Assembly (NCBI RefSeq): GCF_036373705.1
Contig: NC_089850.1
Span: forward strand, 27,482,733-27,546,732
DNA length: 64,000 bases
DNA from: Amia ocellicauda
Lineage: Eukaryota > Chordata > Actinopteri > Amiiformes > Amiidae
Direction of reading: 5' to 3'
A model generated the notes under the pieces. It was given only the letters and a program-made list of their open reading frames with translations, made no database searches and was not told where the DNA came from. The translations under genes were made by a program, and so were the position numbers. Below, in pieces: positions 51,701 through 64,000 of this stretch; position 1 is the first letter of the stretch, and each line of letters begins with the position of its first letter.

Positions 51701-54700
51701 AGGTTTAGAATTGTATGAACAAATATTCAAATTAAAAGAAGTATATTCAGTTCAATAGTATATTTGTTTTTTAATTAAAAACCAAAACTAACAGCCTCTA
51801 CAACTGAATCTCCTCTTTTCATTATAACCATCATCTTCCATGGTTTTGCAACTTGTTCCTCCTCCTTCTCCTGATAATCAACAGATACAACTCGCAATTT
51901 AAAGGTCTCATAAGGTAACAAGGGCCTTTTGTGTTTCTCAATCTTTGGAGGTACAAAGTTAACATTTCTTGAGGGTCACAGCTCTTGATGGTTTATGGAG
52001 CCCTTCTTCGTAAGCTGGAGAAACCTTTAGATTGGTTCAACTGGGACACTGTTTGTACACCAGAAAACATTCATTTCAGAGTTTTGTGCCTCTGTTGCAT
52101 GTGGGCTTACATTTTGAATTAGGTAACTATATAGATGACTTTACACAATAGCATGCCTATCATAATTTGTGCAACAATTGCTGCAGAACGTTAACGAGAA
52201 CAAGAAAATCCTGCTTTGCTCATTCTATCTGGTTCATCTGGCAAATGATCCAAAAGAAAACAAAAATCTCACATTGATCCAAACAAGCAATATCGATGGT
52301 TACAGCAATTCCCACAAGCCTCCTAATGATTTGTTTAACTTTACAAATGAAAGATAGGGATGAGCTAGCCTTAAAGGTATCTATATCTGCCCTGATATTT
52401 CCCTTTAAGAAGTATTTGTAAATGGAGACAAACAGTGCAATTGACCTTTAGCTCAATGATATGAGGGAAGTTCACTCAAACAGCCGTTCTGAAGAGGCAG
52501 CTTTCACTACATCAAGGCCTTTTTTGTAATGAACTATAAAAACAACAAGCCCTTTCTGGGAACAAAAAAAACAAACTTCTGTCTTGAGGCCTCCCACCTG
52601 AACCCGAATTCCATGGTAAACACAGAGCCAGAAGAGCAGCAGAGCACACAGGAACATGGACTGGAAAAGGTCATCCAGCATTCCTGGAAACCAGCTGTTC
52701 ACCAGGAACGAGAGCGGGAAGAACGGATCTGAAACACAGCAATGAAAACCAGTAAAAAACACACATATAAATACATTAAAAAAAAGCTTAAACTGATAGT
52801 TAGGGGTTAGGTTTCATATGTTAATTTCTCAAAAAACTAGTTTCTTCATATCAATGTGTCATTAAATAAATATATACAGTTTATTCTACATTACAATGAT
52901 AGGATGAATTCAACTGGAATACATTGCATACATAGAAACATACATGAAATAAAAAACATAAAAAGAGGGAAAACATAATTCTCAATTGTATACACTACCA
53001 CAGTACCCCTGTACAGTAAATGCAGAACTGCCACATTAAACCCCAAAGAGATACCTAAGCCAATCAGCTTTCATGTCTCGCCCATTGGCAGCCTCAGGAG
53101 TGAGAGAGGCTTGACTCACCATTATACAGCAGCAGCAGGGGAAGCAGGATGGACATCCACTTCTGCTCGATTCCCCAGTCCCTCATGGAGAACTTCCGCA
53201 GAGAGTGAGCGAACAGGCACTGAAACAGACACAGAGGGTGTTACCTGTGCTGCGTGCACATAGACACAAAGCTGAATGGCATCAATTTGTTCCAGCATTG
53301 TAACGAGGCTATGCGTTGTTTTTTTGGACTTCCAACTGTGTTACTCAGAGAGTGTCTGGCCTGTTCAACTACGAAGTACCAATTAAAAAAGGTGGCAGGG
53401 GGAACAGTTACATCTGAAATGACAGGCCTGTCCTCCTGAAAGCAGGAATACACCTAGGTTTGAACATAAATAACATTCTATAACACTTAAGCCGAGATTC
53501 AGTGAAACACTTACTGTGACCATGAAGGTTATAACCACAAACACAAACCGGAACCAGATTTCAACCTGGGAAAAAGCCGAGTTGTAGAACTTCCACTGCA
53601 AGAAGAAAATTCTCTCAGATTCAGGTCATCAATCACACATTCACATGCATTACAAATTTTGTACAGGTCAGATCATTCTACCAGTCAAATGGGATGTTTT
53701 TTCCCCTATCAGCCTGTATGCTCAAAGATTTGCATCCATACAATGCGTTATCCAAGCATCCAAACCCTTGGCTGACCAGCTATCAATTATCATAGTTGTC
53801 AATGAAACAAGGTCACATGTCTGCCTTGTAAATTGATTACAAATAAGGGAATTAAGGTAGGATTTATTTATTTGCACAAATCTCTTCCTTATCCTATTAG
53901 CTTTTCTGGGGGATTTTCAGTGTCAATATGCAGGATTATAAATTTCAAACTCCACAGCTTTCACAAAATAGTTTTTTACAACGTAGTTATCATCAATTGA
54001 ATGCATTCCTGATGCTATAGGGCAGCGCAACATTTATTTATGTCGAGAGCTTTTGTTTTCTGCTCACCGTAAAGTTAACCTCCTTAATGTTGTACTTCAG
54101 ATCCTCGAGTTTCTGGAAACTGACGTTGATCTGATACTGAGTGTAATTGAGATATCCCAGGTGTACGACAATAATCTCCTCACATTTCTGTATGTAACAA
54201 AGAGCAAGTTGAAGGGAAAAAAGCTAAAATAAATTTTAACCAAACGATTCATGTCAACTAAAAACACACTCCAGACAAAAACAACTGTTGGTAATCCATG
54301 TCCATTTCTCATGCAGATGAATTAAATAGGGTTAATCCTGGCATTACTTGTTTAGCAAGAACAGAGGCAGTTAAACATTAGCTCTATCTGGATTCCAGGA
54401 AGACAAAAGCTTTTGTACCTCATAAGACATGCACTGATCATGATGATAAATCACTGTGAAAGGCTGTTATTTCTATGTACTGCTTCAGCTACACAAGCGT
54501 AATACTTACAGATCCACAATGCAGGGACCTCTTCTTGTGATGGACATCGTTATTTATGTGCATCACACTGGCATCCTGCATGACACCCTTAATTTCCACA
54601 TTCATATCAAACTCCCGACCAATGTTCACACCTATAAAAGTACAGATCATACACATTAGCCTTCAGCATTGCTTTGAAGTTGGAAGAACATGTCTGAGCA

Positions 54701-57700
54701 AAGATACAGCGTATACACCGATCAGCCATAACATTATGACCACTGACAGGTGAAGTGAATAACACTGATAATATCGTTATCATGGCACCTGTCAGTGGGT
54801 GGGATATATTAGGCAGCAAGTGAACATTTTGTCCTCAAAGTTGATGTGTTAGAAGCAGGAAAAATGGGCAAGTGGAAGGATCTGAGCGACTTTGACAAGG
54901 GCCAAATTGTGATGGCTAGATGACTGGGTCAGAGCATCTCCAAAACTGCAGCTCTTGTGGGGTGTTCCTGGGCTGCAGTGGTCAGTACCTATCAAAAGTG
55001 GTCAAAGGAAGGAAAAGCGGTGAACCGGCGACAGGGTCATGGGCGGCCAAGGCTCATTGATGCACGTGGGGAGCGAAGGCTGGCCCGTGTGGTCCGATCC
55101 AACAGACGAGCTACTGTAGCTCAAATTGATGAAAAAGTGAATGCTGGTTCTGATAGAAAGGTGTCAGAACACACAGTGCATCGCAGTTTGTTGCGTATGG
55201 GGCTGCGTAGCCGCAGACCAGTCAGGGTGCCCATGCTGACCCCTTTCCACTGCCCGAAAGCGCCTACAATGGGCACGTGAGCATCAGAACTGGACCACGG
55301 AGCAATGGAAGAAGGTGGCCTGGTCTGATGAATCATGAGTTCAAGGTGTTGACTTGGCCTCCAAAGTCCCCAGATCTCAACCCAATCGAGCATCTGTGGG
55401 ATGTGCTGGACAAACAAGTCCGATCCATGGAGGCCCCACCTCGCAACTTACAGGACTTAAAGGATCTGCTGCTAACGTCTTGGTGCCAGATACCACAGCA
55501 CACCTTCAGAGGTCTAGTGGAGTCCATGCCTCGATGGGTCAGGGCTGTTTTGGCGGCAAAAGGGGGACCTACACAATATTAAGCAGGTGGTCATAATGTT
55601 ATAGCTGATGGGTGTATATTAAAGTGATTTGATTATATATCTGCTGTAAATTATGAACTATTGTATTAATTCCAGAGTCCTCTCTTACATTTCAAATGTT
55701 ATTTTCCTGCTTGTGCTAGCGGTCTGATTCATTGACTGTTTTTTGTGGGCAGTACAGGACAAACTTTCTCACCATTGGCTTGGTCCAGCTGAATGAGACA
55801 TGTGAGCCACAGTTGCTGGTTATATGTAGATAAAGGCCGAGACAACAAATGGAACGAGCCCGTCTGAAATAAATAAAAACATTCAAACTATTTAGTCAAT
55901 GACTGATATAATGTGAGCACAAAAAAATATGGGAACCCCCACCCCTCAAAGAGTATGATTCAGTAATTACTTTAATGGAGAGAGCAGCAGGGGATAGTTT
56001 AAACAGCTTAAATTCAAGGTTTTAAATCACAAAACAAAAACGGATGGAAGACAACTGAACATAAAAGGGACAGACTATGGACCATGAACTTCATTTACCA
56101 GTAATTTACCTTGAATTTAAAATGTGTTTTAAACAGAAGACATTGAGAACACACATTGAGAATTGTGTCATAAGTGAATAAAATAGAGATATAAATGTTT
56201 TAGAAGCTAGGGTCAGACTCAGGGTCCAGAACACAGTTGGTGATGTTCTTCAAAGTGCATGAACTGACCTTCAGAGAGCTGTTTGGCATCAGCAGGGTGC
56301 TGCCACTAGAGGTTGACGCATCAATGATTTTTGGACCTGTAGGAAAAAAATAAAAAATGTAAAAGTTTAAAAACTTATTTTATTTTGTATTGTACTGCAA
56401 TGACAAGTTTACAGTGGAGTTATTATTCATTATTCATCTAGGTTATTCATTCCTTCCTTAGTCATTCCTTCATGCATTCTATAATTAATTACCTGATATA
56501 GTCAGGACTGTACATCTGTAATGAATAAATATCAGAGGGGGAACAAATGTCTTTTGTTGCGTCTGAATTAAAATATTGTAAAAAGGGGGAAAATCATTCC
56601 CTTCCACTAACAATCTCCTTGGGCAAAATCCTGTTTATGATGAGGTTTCATTTTCCACCTGAGAAACTGACTGAAAGACTTGCCATACACTGAGACAAAT
56701 TGCTATTATCCTCACTTCCTGCAAGCAGTTACAATAATGGACTGTGTGTGTGTATAGGAGGAGTAGAAATCAGCCACCTGTCAATATTATTTTACTCAAG
56801 ATAGAAATGATGGAAGAAGAGAAGAGAAGTATTTGGGAAGAAGGCAGTTGTAGCACCTAATACAGACATTGTTTTATTAGCTTTATAAATCTCAGACTGT
56901 AAGTGGCTTGAGCAGTGTGAGTAAGCAGTACATGCGAGATAAGAAATATTTTATCATATGGGCTTGGTCCTCACAGCTTTTACCTACATGAGACGAACAA
57001 AGGTCAATACAAATTGCCACATTCAGCCTACCTACCAAGGACCAAGCAAGAGCAACTAATTTCTCATATGTTCCTTTAAACAGAAACAGCTGCAATTGCC
57101 TTACAGGGAGAGGGACCATAGAATTGTATTTGGAATTTTTAGATGAAAAAGGGGATATACATTAAGAATATTATATGGTTTTCAGTCATTACAATTATTC
57201 TAGTATAAACCTCACCTCCACTTCGTAAAACTTTAAAGTAAATAGATCCCTATATAATTTCTCATATCTTTCCTAAATTATATGATTTATCTGTGTATAC
57301 AAGATCAATTCACAAGCAACAGTTACTGTAATTCAGGTGAGCAGCAAGTATGTGCCTAAATATAGAAAGGCAACTATATTGCTAAAAAAATGATATATAT
57401 TACATTTTATCCAAAATGATTTCAAAACCATTTATTTTTTAAATAGGGCAGCACAAATACAACATGTTGTTTACAGATTATTGTGTTTGGAATTGTATGT
57501 ATTTTCAAGAATATGTTCATATTCACCTGTACAGTTGATTTAATAGGTGTATGAAGTGTAAGCATCTGAATAACTGTGGAGTAAGTGTATTGCATAATAC
57601 TTACAAAATAGAAAATGCACACTTTTAAATACTGTAACTGCTTTTAGCACTGAGCAGCTCATAAGCTGTCATATGATTGTACTTAAACCACCTCCTTGCA

Positions 57701-60700
57701 ACTCTCATGATCACTTAAACAGAGTATGTTGTTGACAAAATGTTTATTTCACTTTGTTTAATCCACACACTTAATGTTGTAAAATTGGGCAAAGCTCATT
57801 TACCTGAGACCATCTTTAAACCAGTCTGAAGCTTGTGGTACTATACCAAGTTAGAATTCCCCGGTAGATAAGGTACAATCACTGGAATGCATTATAAAAG
57901 TGAGATAGAGATTTACAAACCTTTAAATCCAAAAGGATGTGCACTCCCAAGATCACAATACTTCTCATAACTAAAAAGTATAATTGTATGATTTTGTGCC
58001 TCTTTATGTGCTTTGCTTGAGAGGTGGGCATTTCCCCAAAGGTTCAGTGGAACAGAGAAGATAAAATCTCATCCAGCACCCTCACACAGGAAGCCTTGTA
58101 AAAAACAGCACAGGTAGACAGACAAACACCTTGTAAACCTACCTGCAATTCCAATGAAGACAGTAAGGCCGAAGCATATGAAGAAAACGATAAAGACCAG
58201 AACAAAATGACGCTTGGAGAGAGTGTACAACCGCATTGGAGCCAACCTGGAGAGAAAGGAAAAAGTGAGCTATGACTTCCCTTCAACAGACCAAGAATTT
58301 ACAACTTGTGATAGCTGAACACTTTAATTGACATTTGTACGTAGTAAGCTCTCTGTGATTATATTACATATTTATGCATGCCTACAACATGGGAAGACTG
58401 TGCAGTTTGCTTTCTTGTCACAGACATCATCCTGTAGAGCAGTCGATGAGCCCTTGGCCATAATTGATCACAATTAATTACAGCATCCACATGCATCCAA
58501 TAGAAGATATTACTTTATTTTGTACCTCTCCTTGATTTTACATGAGTAAATACAAACCTGTTCATCAGAGCTGGCAAAAGAAACTAGAGAGTTTAGGGTA
58601 CAATGACAATGCAGGGGTTTACTTGTGCCAAACCCAAGACAGTACAACATGAGCAAAATGTCACTGAAATAGCAAGAATGAAACAATTGTCGGTGTTTCA
58701 TGAAATATGACCTTTAGCTATAATCCACATTTGTACAATGTTTTATATATTAACATGCCAAATCAGACTACAAATAAAAATCACTGGTTACATTTATCTG
58801 TATCCTATACGTCTGCTGGGTATGTGTGTCTGCTAATAAATAAATACATAAAACATGCATACCTACATAAAACTATTACCACTAGAAATTGAAAACGCAG
58901 TAGTATATATGAAAATGGACAATACTTATGTCAACCCAGATCTGTCAATATCGTGTGCTCTTTAGCAACCTCATCCATTTTGTATATGATGTTACATTGT
59001 TTTATTTTATCATATTGTGCAATGCAGCTAATGTTTGCTTAGATATAACATGACGATTCTAATTTTCTCCAAACTTTCATATGACAAAAGTAAATACAAT
59101 GTTAATGCACTGCTACGATCTCTTCCCCATTTATTTTTTATGGCTAGTGACACTGCGGCACATAACCCAATCATCATTCACCAAAAACAGCTGCACACTA
59201 TACATGAAAGCTGCTTTTCTTTGACCTTTTACAATGATTGCAGCACCACCCAGCCAAACAATAGCAAGTCAACCTACTCTGCAGCTACAGGACTGCCACT
59301 AGATTGAGTGCATTAACAGTCAACAACTATTCAGAAATGACTACCATAAAGTCAAATATAAAATGTTACATGGCATTTCGGAAAGAGGATGAAAGCACCC
59401 TAGTTCATTAAAAAAAATACAAATGCAACAATTTTATTTTGGAAATTGTGATGGAACTAGTTTTTACTGGAATCTAAGATATGTGTGCACACCAAAAAAA
59501 AAAAGACACGTTTTACTGTGTAGTAAGGACATTCATTCTTTGTATTTATAGACTTCATCACTGTTGTGGTTTACAGTACAGAAACAAAAATCGATGTTTA
59601 AAACTAATGCATGCATGCATGTCTGTATGTACACATCCTGATATTAATCACAATCTGCTGTCAGGTCCTACATTATCTGTGCAAGTGTAATAGACCTTCT
59701 CACATACCGTACAACTTATCTTTTTGAGCTACCTTACATTTCTAAGTAATGGGGCGTTAGTTTAGTTCACAAAAGACCAATGTCCCTTTACAGTAAAAAA
59801 AAAAGCCCCTCCAGTGACAAAATCCAACACCTTTTATATCAGTGTAGTTGCCGATTACATCAAACGAAGACAAAAACAGTTAATGTACGAAGTTTGCATA
59901 TAAACAAATGTAAAGCCGACTTCAGCTGCGCAGCTGCGTGTGTGCAGGTACAGGACCTGCACGACATCAGTCAACTGACCGCAACACAACAGCATGCGTG
60001 GGGCGCACAGGACACGGCGTGGACACAGCAACACGACTCTGAGGAAAGTTGCATTTGTACCCCAGCTTATCTTATGTGAAGCCTACACATGTTTGGGAAG
60101 AAATTAACTCACGGTTCCATGTTTTTTCCCCCAGCGGAGCCAGGCTGAAATCAAATGAAAACCTCTACAGAGCCAGCTCACATCCGCATATCTCAGCGGA
60201 CGCGACGGTGCGTGGACTTTACGTCACTGCACAGAGCAACACCCCGATCACATGACGGGGGACTGGGGCGAGGGAGGGGCGCAGCTCGGTTGCGCAGGGA
60301 GTACAGTATGCTGCTGTGTGCACATGCAAAACCGAGATTATCTGCACATTTCATTGCATAGCTTTCCCGTGTTTCAAGTAATATGCTACTTTTTTTTTTT
60401 AAGAATAAGAACCAAAATGACAAACTTGTTGGACACTGCAGCCACGTTTGGACAATTAGTGAATAGCAATGTGAAGATGTGTTCTTCTCTGCAATGGGAA
60501 GTGAACTTGTGTGGTAGCAACACTGCCATTTTTTAAAATAATAATCATACTACTGAACACCACGTGGACTGCAGCAGGGTATTTTGGATGATTGGAGACA
60601 CATCATTATAATGGCCCTGTGTTTTAGTAAAGCCACTGGCGCAGAAACTCAATGAAAGTGAAGGCGAGATGGACGATGTTCAGCTCAAACACCAGCTCTT

Positions 60701-62041
60701 GATATTTTGCTTTACATACCCTTACCTGAGAAGGAGCTATTGCTGAAGCTGACCATATCACATCAAAACCAAAATAGAAAGCAGTAGATAGATACGTATT
60801 GTTTTACTGGCCAACTATCACGTTACTGTAGTAATATAGTCAACTAAAATACATATAAAATGTACGAGTTTTAGTAGGCTTCAGCTATTTACTTATAGGT
60901 GTAATTCAATGTTTAAAGTACAACTGATTACTGTTGTAGTGCGCAGTTACTATGAACCCCTACACCAAGTCATGTTTGCTTTAGACTGTCTTTGCGCCTT
61001 TTTACTCGGCTCATTTGATTGATTCACAAGGGCTAAATGTGTTTATCCACACAATTCACCCAGTGTCTCCACTGACCATTTCAGTAATGTTGTTCTCATT
61101 GTATAAGCCTAGTACACATCTCTTCCTGCCTGTATTTCTTTCTGTTTCTTTTTTTATTCACACGCAATAGTTTTTCTTGCCCTTCGCATATTGTTAAAGT
61201 TAAAGTTTAAACATTGTGTTATATACTAGTATAGCGTATTTTAAGCGACTTGCTTGTTTTGTTATAAAACACTACCTGACAGATACATTAAGCATTTTGG
61301 AAAATGTGGCCAAGCATACATGCTATAGAAGAATACATTGGATTTTGAGTAGTCTATCCTTTCAAATCCTACACTAAAGCTGAGGTAAATCAAAATGGCT
61401 GCTTGGATTCCTACAAATATGATTAGATCTAATTATCTTTATCTTTCCCTGTCTTTCTTTTTTTCTACGAAGGCTATGGCAGGTGGATTGAATTGTCCAG
61501 TCCCACACGTTTACATTTTATTTGATACAACTTAAAATATAAACAATATTTTAATTTACTGTAGAAAATAAATAAAGGCAGTCCATACTGCCATACTGTT
61601 TAATTGTTATATATACGATTTGTTTTCAGGATTTAAACACTGGTTTTAAATCTATTTAAATGAGACCACAAAAAGACGAGAAATGCGTTATATCGGGAAT
61701 ACATACAGTAAATTAAATGCAAGCCATCGGCGTGTTTATACAGCTTCAGATTAAATATATATGCATTTAATTTGAATTAATCTACATAATGCAATGAAAC
61801 GTAATTCAATGGCATGGTCAATGAGAAATAATCCGTAAACCTGACTTGTAAAGCATGTCTGAACTGAACTGAAAAATTGATCCCACCAAGTCGATACATG
61901 TTAAATTTACCTGTAATACCGATCATCTCTGTACGGTGTGAGATCCTCCTTTAATTCTTTGTATGCTTCTTGTACCTTTTTGCAGAAATATTTCAGTTCG
62001 CTGTAGAGAGGGTTTTCGAAGCTGGGATAGTCGGAGTCCAT
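45722..62041 (-). CDS. tmem181: Transmembrane protein 181 (17 coding exons, 525 aa)
   Basis: Coding exons in transcript order: 62041-61911, 58246-58143, 56336-56269, 55863-55773, 54631-54510, 54187-54068, 53595-53515, 53219-53120, 52728-52598, 51655-51564, 51273-51216, 50970-50868, 50769-50718, 48606-48524, 46566-46477, 45993-45927, 45806-45722. They sum to 1578 nt in one frame; 15 introns are GT-AG and one is AT-AC. A second in-frame ATG at 62044 would add one Met. The protein begins [20 protein letters not shown]. After a first membrane segment (about 58-77) comes a lumenal/extracellular domain with N-glycosylation sequons (NSS, NYT, NFT), then a seven-helix Wntless/GPCR-like bundle (from [14 protein letters not shown] to [12 protein letters not shown]) and an acidic tail ([17 protein letters not shown]). 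Function is poorly known; also called GPR178. Several introns hold Tc1 elements. Confidence 0.96.
46623..48210 (-). mobile_element. Tc1 element with long TIRs (DD38E-type), inside tmem181 intron 14
   Basis: 1588 bp flanked by TA on both sides (46621-46622, 48211-48212), same family as 5400-6910. The TIRs begin CAGTACTGTGCAAAAG and CAGAACTGTGCAAAAG. Both arms are about 210 bp and include the sequence coding the transposase C terminus; the second arm is a noncoding inverted copy. Same strand as tmem181. Its left end is only about 37 bp from the predicted U12 branch site. Confidence 0.93.
46748..47788 (-). pseudogene. Tc1 transposase pseudogene, Intruder-like (DD38E)
   Basis: ATG at 47788 ([15 protein letters not shown]). 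The N-terminal helix-turn-helix half is open to an in-frame TGA at 47399-47401, at the same codon (after LNYA) as the copy at 5786-6780. Frames break again downstream; the C-terminal part with [16 protein letters not shown] and [13 protein letters not shown] is open at 46616-46993. There are 38 residues between the second catalytic Asp and the Glu. Confidence 0.88.
48974..49070. repeat. Hairpin inverted repeat within the DD34E Tc1
   Basis: Arms begin and end CAGGTGTCTTTTATACAGGT and its complement; stem about 45 bp with few mismatches, located between the left TIR and the transposase ATG. Confidence 0.9.
49113..50126 (+). pseudogene. DD34E Tc1 transposase with a single nonsense codon
   Basis: The frame starts [17 protein letters not shown] and ends NKGFSTKY, 338 codons including the end stop. 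It has one in-frame TGA at 49455-49457 (codon 115, LKS-stop-SARKVP), probably replacing Cys or a similar residue. The catalytic residues are present: Asp in WSDETKIEL, Asp in QHDNDPKHT, and Glu in NPIENLW with 34 residues between the last two. This resembles the Sleeping Beauty/Tss1 group. No frameshift was seen. Confidence 0.92.
54716..55614 (+). mobile_element. Internally deleted Tc1 element, copy 2, in tmem181 intron 4
   Basis: 899 bp flanked by TA on both sides (54714-54715, 55615-55616), TIR CACCGATCAGCCATAACATT. It carries the N-terminal transposase region with [20 protein letters not shown], a stop near 54921, and the C-terminal [18 protein letters not shown]. The central catalytic part is deleted at the same junction as copy 1 (36871-37729). 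It starts 85 bp upstream of the tmem181 exon 5 acceptor. Confidence 0.93.
60113..60120 (-). CDS. tmem181: Candidate alternative first coding exon of tmem181 (Met-Glu-Pro)
   Basis: On the minus strand, downstream of a CpG-rich block, ATGGAACC is followed directly by a strong donor, GTGAGT (60112-60107). The eight coding bases give phase 2, exactly what exon 2 at 58246 needs. Splicing would produce Met-Glu-Pro-Leu-Ala-Pro-Met-Arg, a protein lacking the 44-residue N-terminal segment but keeping the first membrane helix. Inferred from sequence only. Confidence 0.45.
60121..60320 (-). promoter_or_regulatory. tmem181: CpG-rich candidate internal promoter in tmem181 intron 1
   Basis: A local GC- and CpG-rich block in otherwise AT-rich intron. 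Motifs include a CREB/ATF-like TTACGTCA (60219-60226) and an E-box-like ATCACATGAC (60246-60255). Directly upstream, in the minus direction, of the candidate exon at 60113-60120. Confidence 0.5.
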
Positions 62042-62044
62042 CAT

Positions 62045-62300
62045 GTTTCACGTATTGAAATCCCCCCAAAAGACGGGTTTGAACAAACAATATATATATA
62101 TTCAAATTGTAGATGTCAACTTTGTGTTTTTGTGGTACAGTGGGAGCTGCAGTTGAACCCTTTGTATCTGTTGTTAAAGCGACGATTTGAACAGGAGGAG
62201 AGCAGCCGCGCCGCCCGAGCGGATCACACGCACTGCGCCGTTCAGGACCGAGGAGAGAGCGCGGCGCGCCGGCACAGCCGTCATCCCAGCACCTATCATC
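62045..62300 (-). promoter_or_regulatory. tmem181: CpG-rich promoter and 5' UTR of tmem181
   Basis: The region upstream of the tmem181 ATG becomes strongly GC- and CpG-rich at about 62190-62280, with several GCGC motifs including GCGGCGCGCCGGC. Clear contrast to the flanking AT-rich DNA; interpreted as the main promoter. Transcription start not determined. Confidence 0.65.
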
Positions 62301-62309
62301 ATACAATTC

Positions 62310-63270
62310 ATGCGCTTTACAGCGACACTGAGCTTTTCTTGCATCAGATGATCAAACTGTTTTTAAAACAAGTATATGCGTAAGCACTGTGATTTTGAAT
62401 AACTGGATAAGTGGCATTCATTTGCGTAGAGAAAGATGATCCACATCCGGTGAGCTCACTCCTATCAGTATCTCCCTCCCCTGGAGATGCTGAATTACAA
62501 ACACATGCTTAAATACATGGTTATGTAGTACACGACACACGAAGGGTTTTGTGTAAAATGGATTCATGTAGATCGATCTTAACACGCGGTTAATCAATCA
62601 ACAAACACCTCGTTAGGTATTGCTTTCGACGGGATGTGATGGGTTATGGTACAGCTATATAACTTGGAATTTTAGCTTACAGCATGTAGTATTTGTCTTA
62701 ATCCTGATGCCTTTCACATCCTTTACTCGATCATTAAAGGTCTATAATAATAAAATGACAACACAGAACATGGATCAACTACAAAATAGTAAAAGTGTGG
62801 GACCAACAGTAAAACACAGTAAATGTATTAGGGCGTAAAGTGTCCTGAATAACATGTTGCGACATATAATGTCTGTAGATTCACGGACTCTAACAAAACA
62901 AATCCATCAACGCTGGGAGTTGAATGTAACTATGTAATGGCAGCCTTGTAGCCATTATTAATAAAAGCTCTATGTAGCATATATTGGATATGGCAACCCA
63001 TTACTGACAACATTCCCCATTAGTTCTTTAAATACGTTCAGTGGTACATATTTTTCTGTAGAAAAATACATACAGTACATTTAATGTCAGTTGATCTTTA
63101 TTATTCAGCTTGCATAATATATAATTAAGGTTGTTTTAGAGTTAGGAAAGATTTAAGTAGGCCAATTATTTGAGATTTTTCATAACAGTTAACTATTGTG
63201 TCCCCAGTGATTATTCTTACATGACAGTATTATATAGTACTGATATTAACCGATACAAAATAAAACAACA
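62310..63270. other. Gene-free interval upstream of tmem181
   Basis: No recognised feature. Separates the tmem181 promoter from the UTR-like sequence at the right edge. Confidence 0.5.
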
Positions 63271-63274
63271 AATA

Positions 63275-64000
63275 CATTTTTCTCAGTCTGCAAATTTTAT
63301 TAAGCAACAGCTGGACAACTCACAACTTTTTTTTTTCTTTTTTTTTTTTTTTCTTTTCCTAGGGAGAAAACAAAAAAACAAACAAAAAAAAAAAACATTA
63401 GGGCAGTTTGTTACTTCCATGTCATTACAGTACATTACAAAACCTGGCACAAACCAGTTACAATAGTTATAGTTGTACCATTTAAGGTAACAGCTGCACA
63501 TCTGGAAAAACAAAACAAAATAAAGAATCAAAAGTAATAAACCAACAGAGCAGTTTAATGTCCCTCTTCCTTATGGTGGATTCCTTATCCTTTACAAATG
63601 GTGTTAAAATCCAGAAAAAACTGATCAAAAAGTCAGTGTCAATGTTAACATTCATTAACAGCCAAACAGTGGCATCACTGAAATGCTGAATACAAGTAAA
63701 GGATCATTTGGATGAAGAAAACTACTTTAGTTTATCTGCACAATTGCTCTTCAGAAAACACAAAGCCTCAAACTTAAAATTCAAACATAAAGATTGTTCA
63801 AATACAGTACTAAATAATGCATTTATAACCAAATGCAACAACCTTTTCCAGCATATGCTATGGTGACTTTTTAAATTACTTTTTACTAATCAGAAGCAAA
63901 CCCATGCTTTTTTCCTCAGTTACTATCAAATCATTTTCTTCTAATGGCATTAGGAAAATGTGACAAATACAAAACTGTAAAATGAGTTGCACAAAGAAAA
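63275..64000 (-). other. Possible 3' UTR end of a minus-strand neighbour (TULP4 by synteny)
   Basis: On the minus strand an AATAAA lies at 63301-63296, with noncoding, moderately AT-rich sequence on its 5' side to the window edge. In human, TULP4 lies immediately upstream of TMEM181 in the same orientation, so its 3' UTR would be expected here. No coding sequence is visible, so the gene identity is inference. Confidence 0.3.
63328..63353. repeat. Poly(T)/poly(A) tract
   Basis: T-rich homopolymer interrupted by two C residues, followed after about 20 bp by an A-rich run. Confidence 0.9.

Noticed and set aside
61923..62306. 127-codon minus-strand open frame at the tmem181 start
   Set aside because: It is a different frame over exon 1 and the CpG-rich 5' region; the [11 protein letters not shown] frame splices correctly and matches TMEM181.

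Overview
This is AT-rich vertebrate nuclear DNA: three multi-exon genes with ordinary splice signals, no operons, and many Tc1/mariner, hAT and LINE/SINE insertions. The repeats and gene structures point to a ray-finned fish. I cannot name the species, and cannot say whether it is a teleost or an earlier branch.

Layout. 1-10.6 kb has no recognised gene; it holds a Tc1-type MITE (4.3 kb) and a decayed long-TIR Tc1 copy (5.4-6.9 kb). 10.87-26.28 kb (+) is a complete 10-exon gene for a HUNK-family AMPK-related Ser/Thr kinase (763 aa; the exon lengths sum to one open frame). 26.3-33.7 kb is gene-free. 33.7-37.7 kb is a Tc1 island: two inverted copies with intact 346-aa transposases and an internally deleted copy of another family. 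38.65-42.88 kb (+) is dynlt1, a Tctex-type dynein light chain (5 exons, 113 aa). 45.72-62.04 kb (-) is tmem181 (17 coding exons, 525 aa), convergent with dynlt1. The right edge (63.27 kb onward) looks like the 3' UTR of a further minus-strand gene; synteny suggests TULP4.

The three genes do not form one pathway. Their order is informative for genome history: TMEM181 and DYNLT1 are convergent neighbours on human 6q25.3, whereas HUNK is on 21q22.1. Those regions also share TIAM1/TIAM2 and SYNJ1/SYNJ2, so this kinase may be the 2R ohnologue of HUNK on the 6q25-type chromosome, absent from the human region.

Other points of interest: an AT-AC (U12-type) intron in tmem181 largely filled by a Tc1 element; a possible second tmem181 promoter and first exon; Tc1 transposases with three different catalytic spacings (34, 36 and 38 residues) in one window; two nonautonomous copies with the same deletion junction; and several large palindromes.
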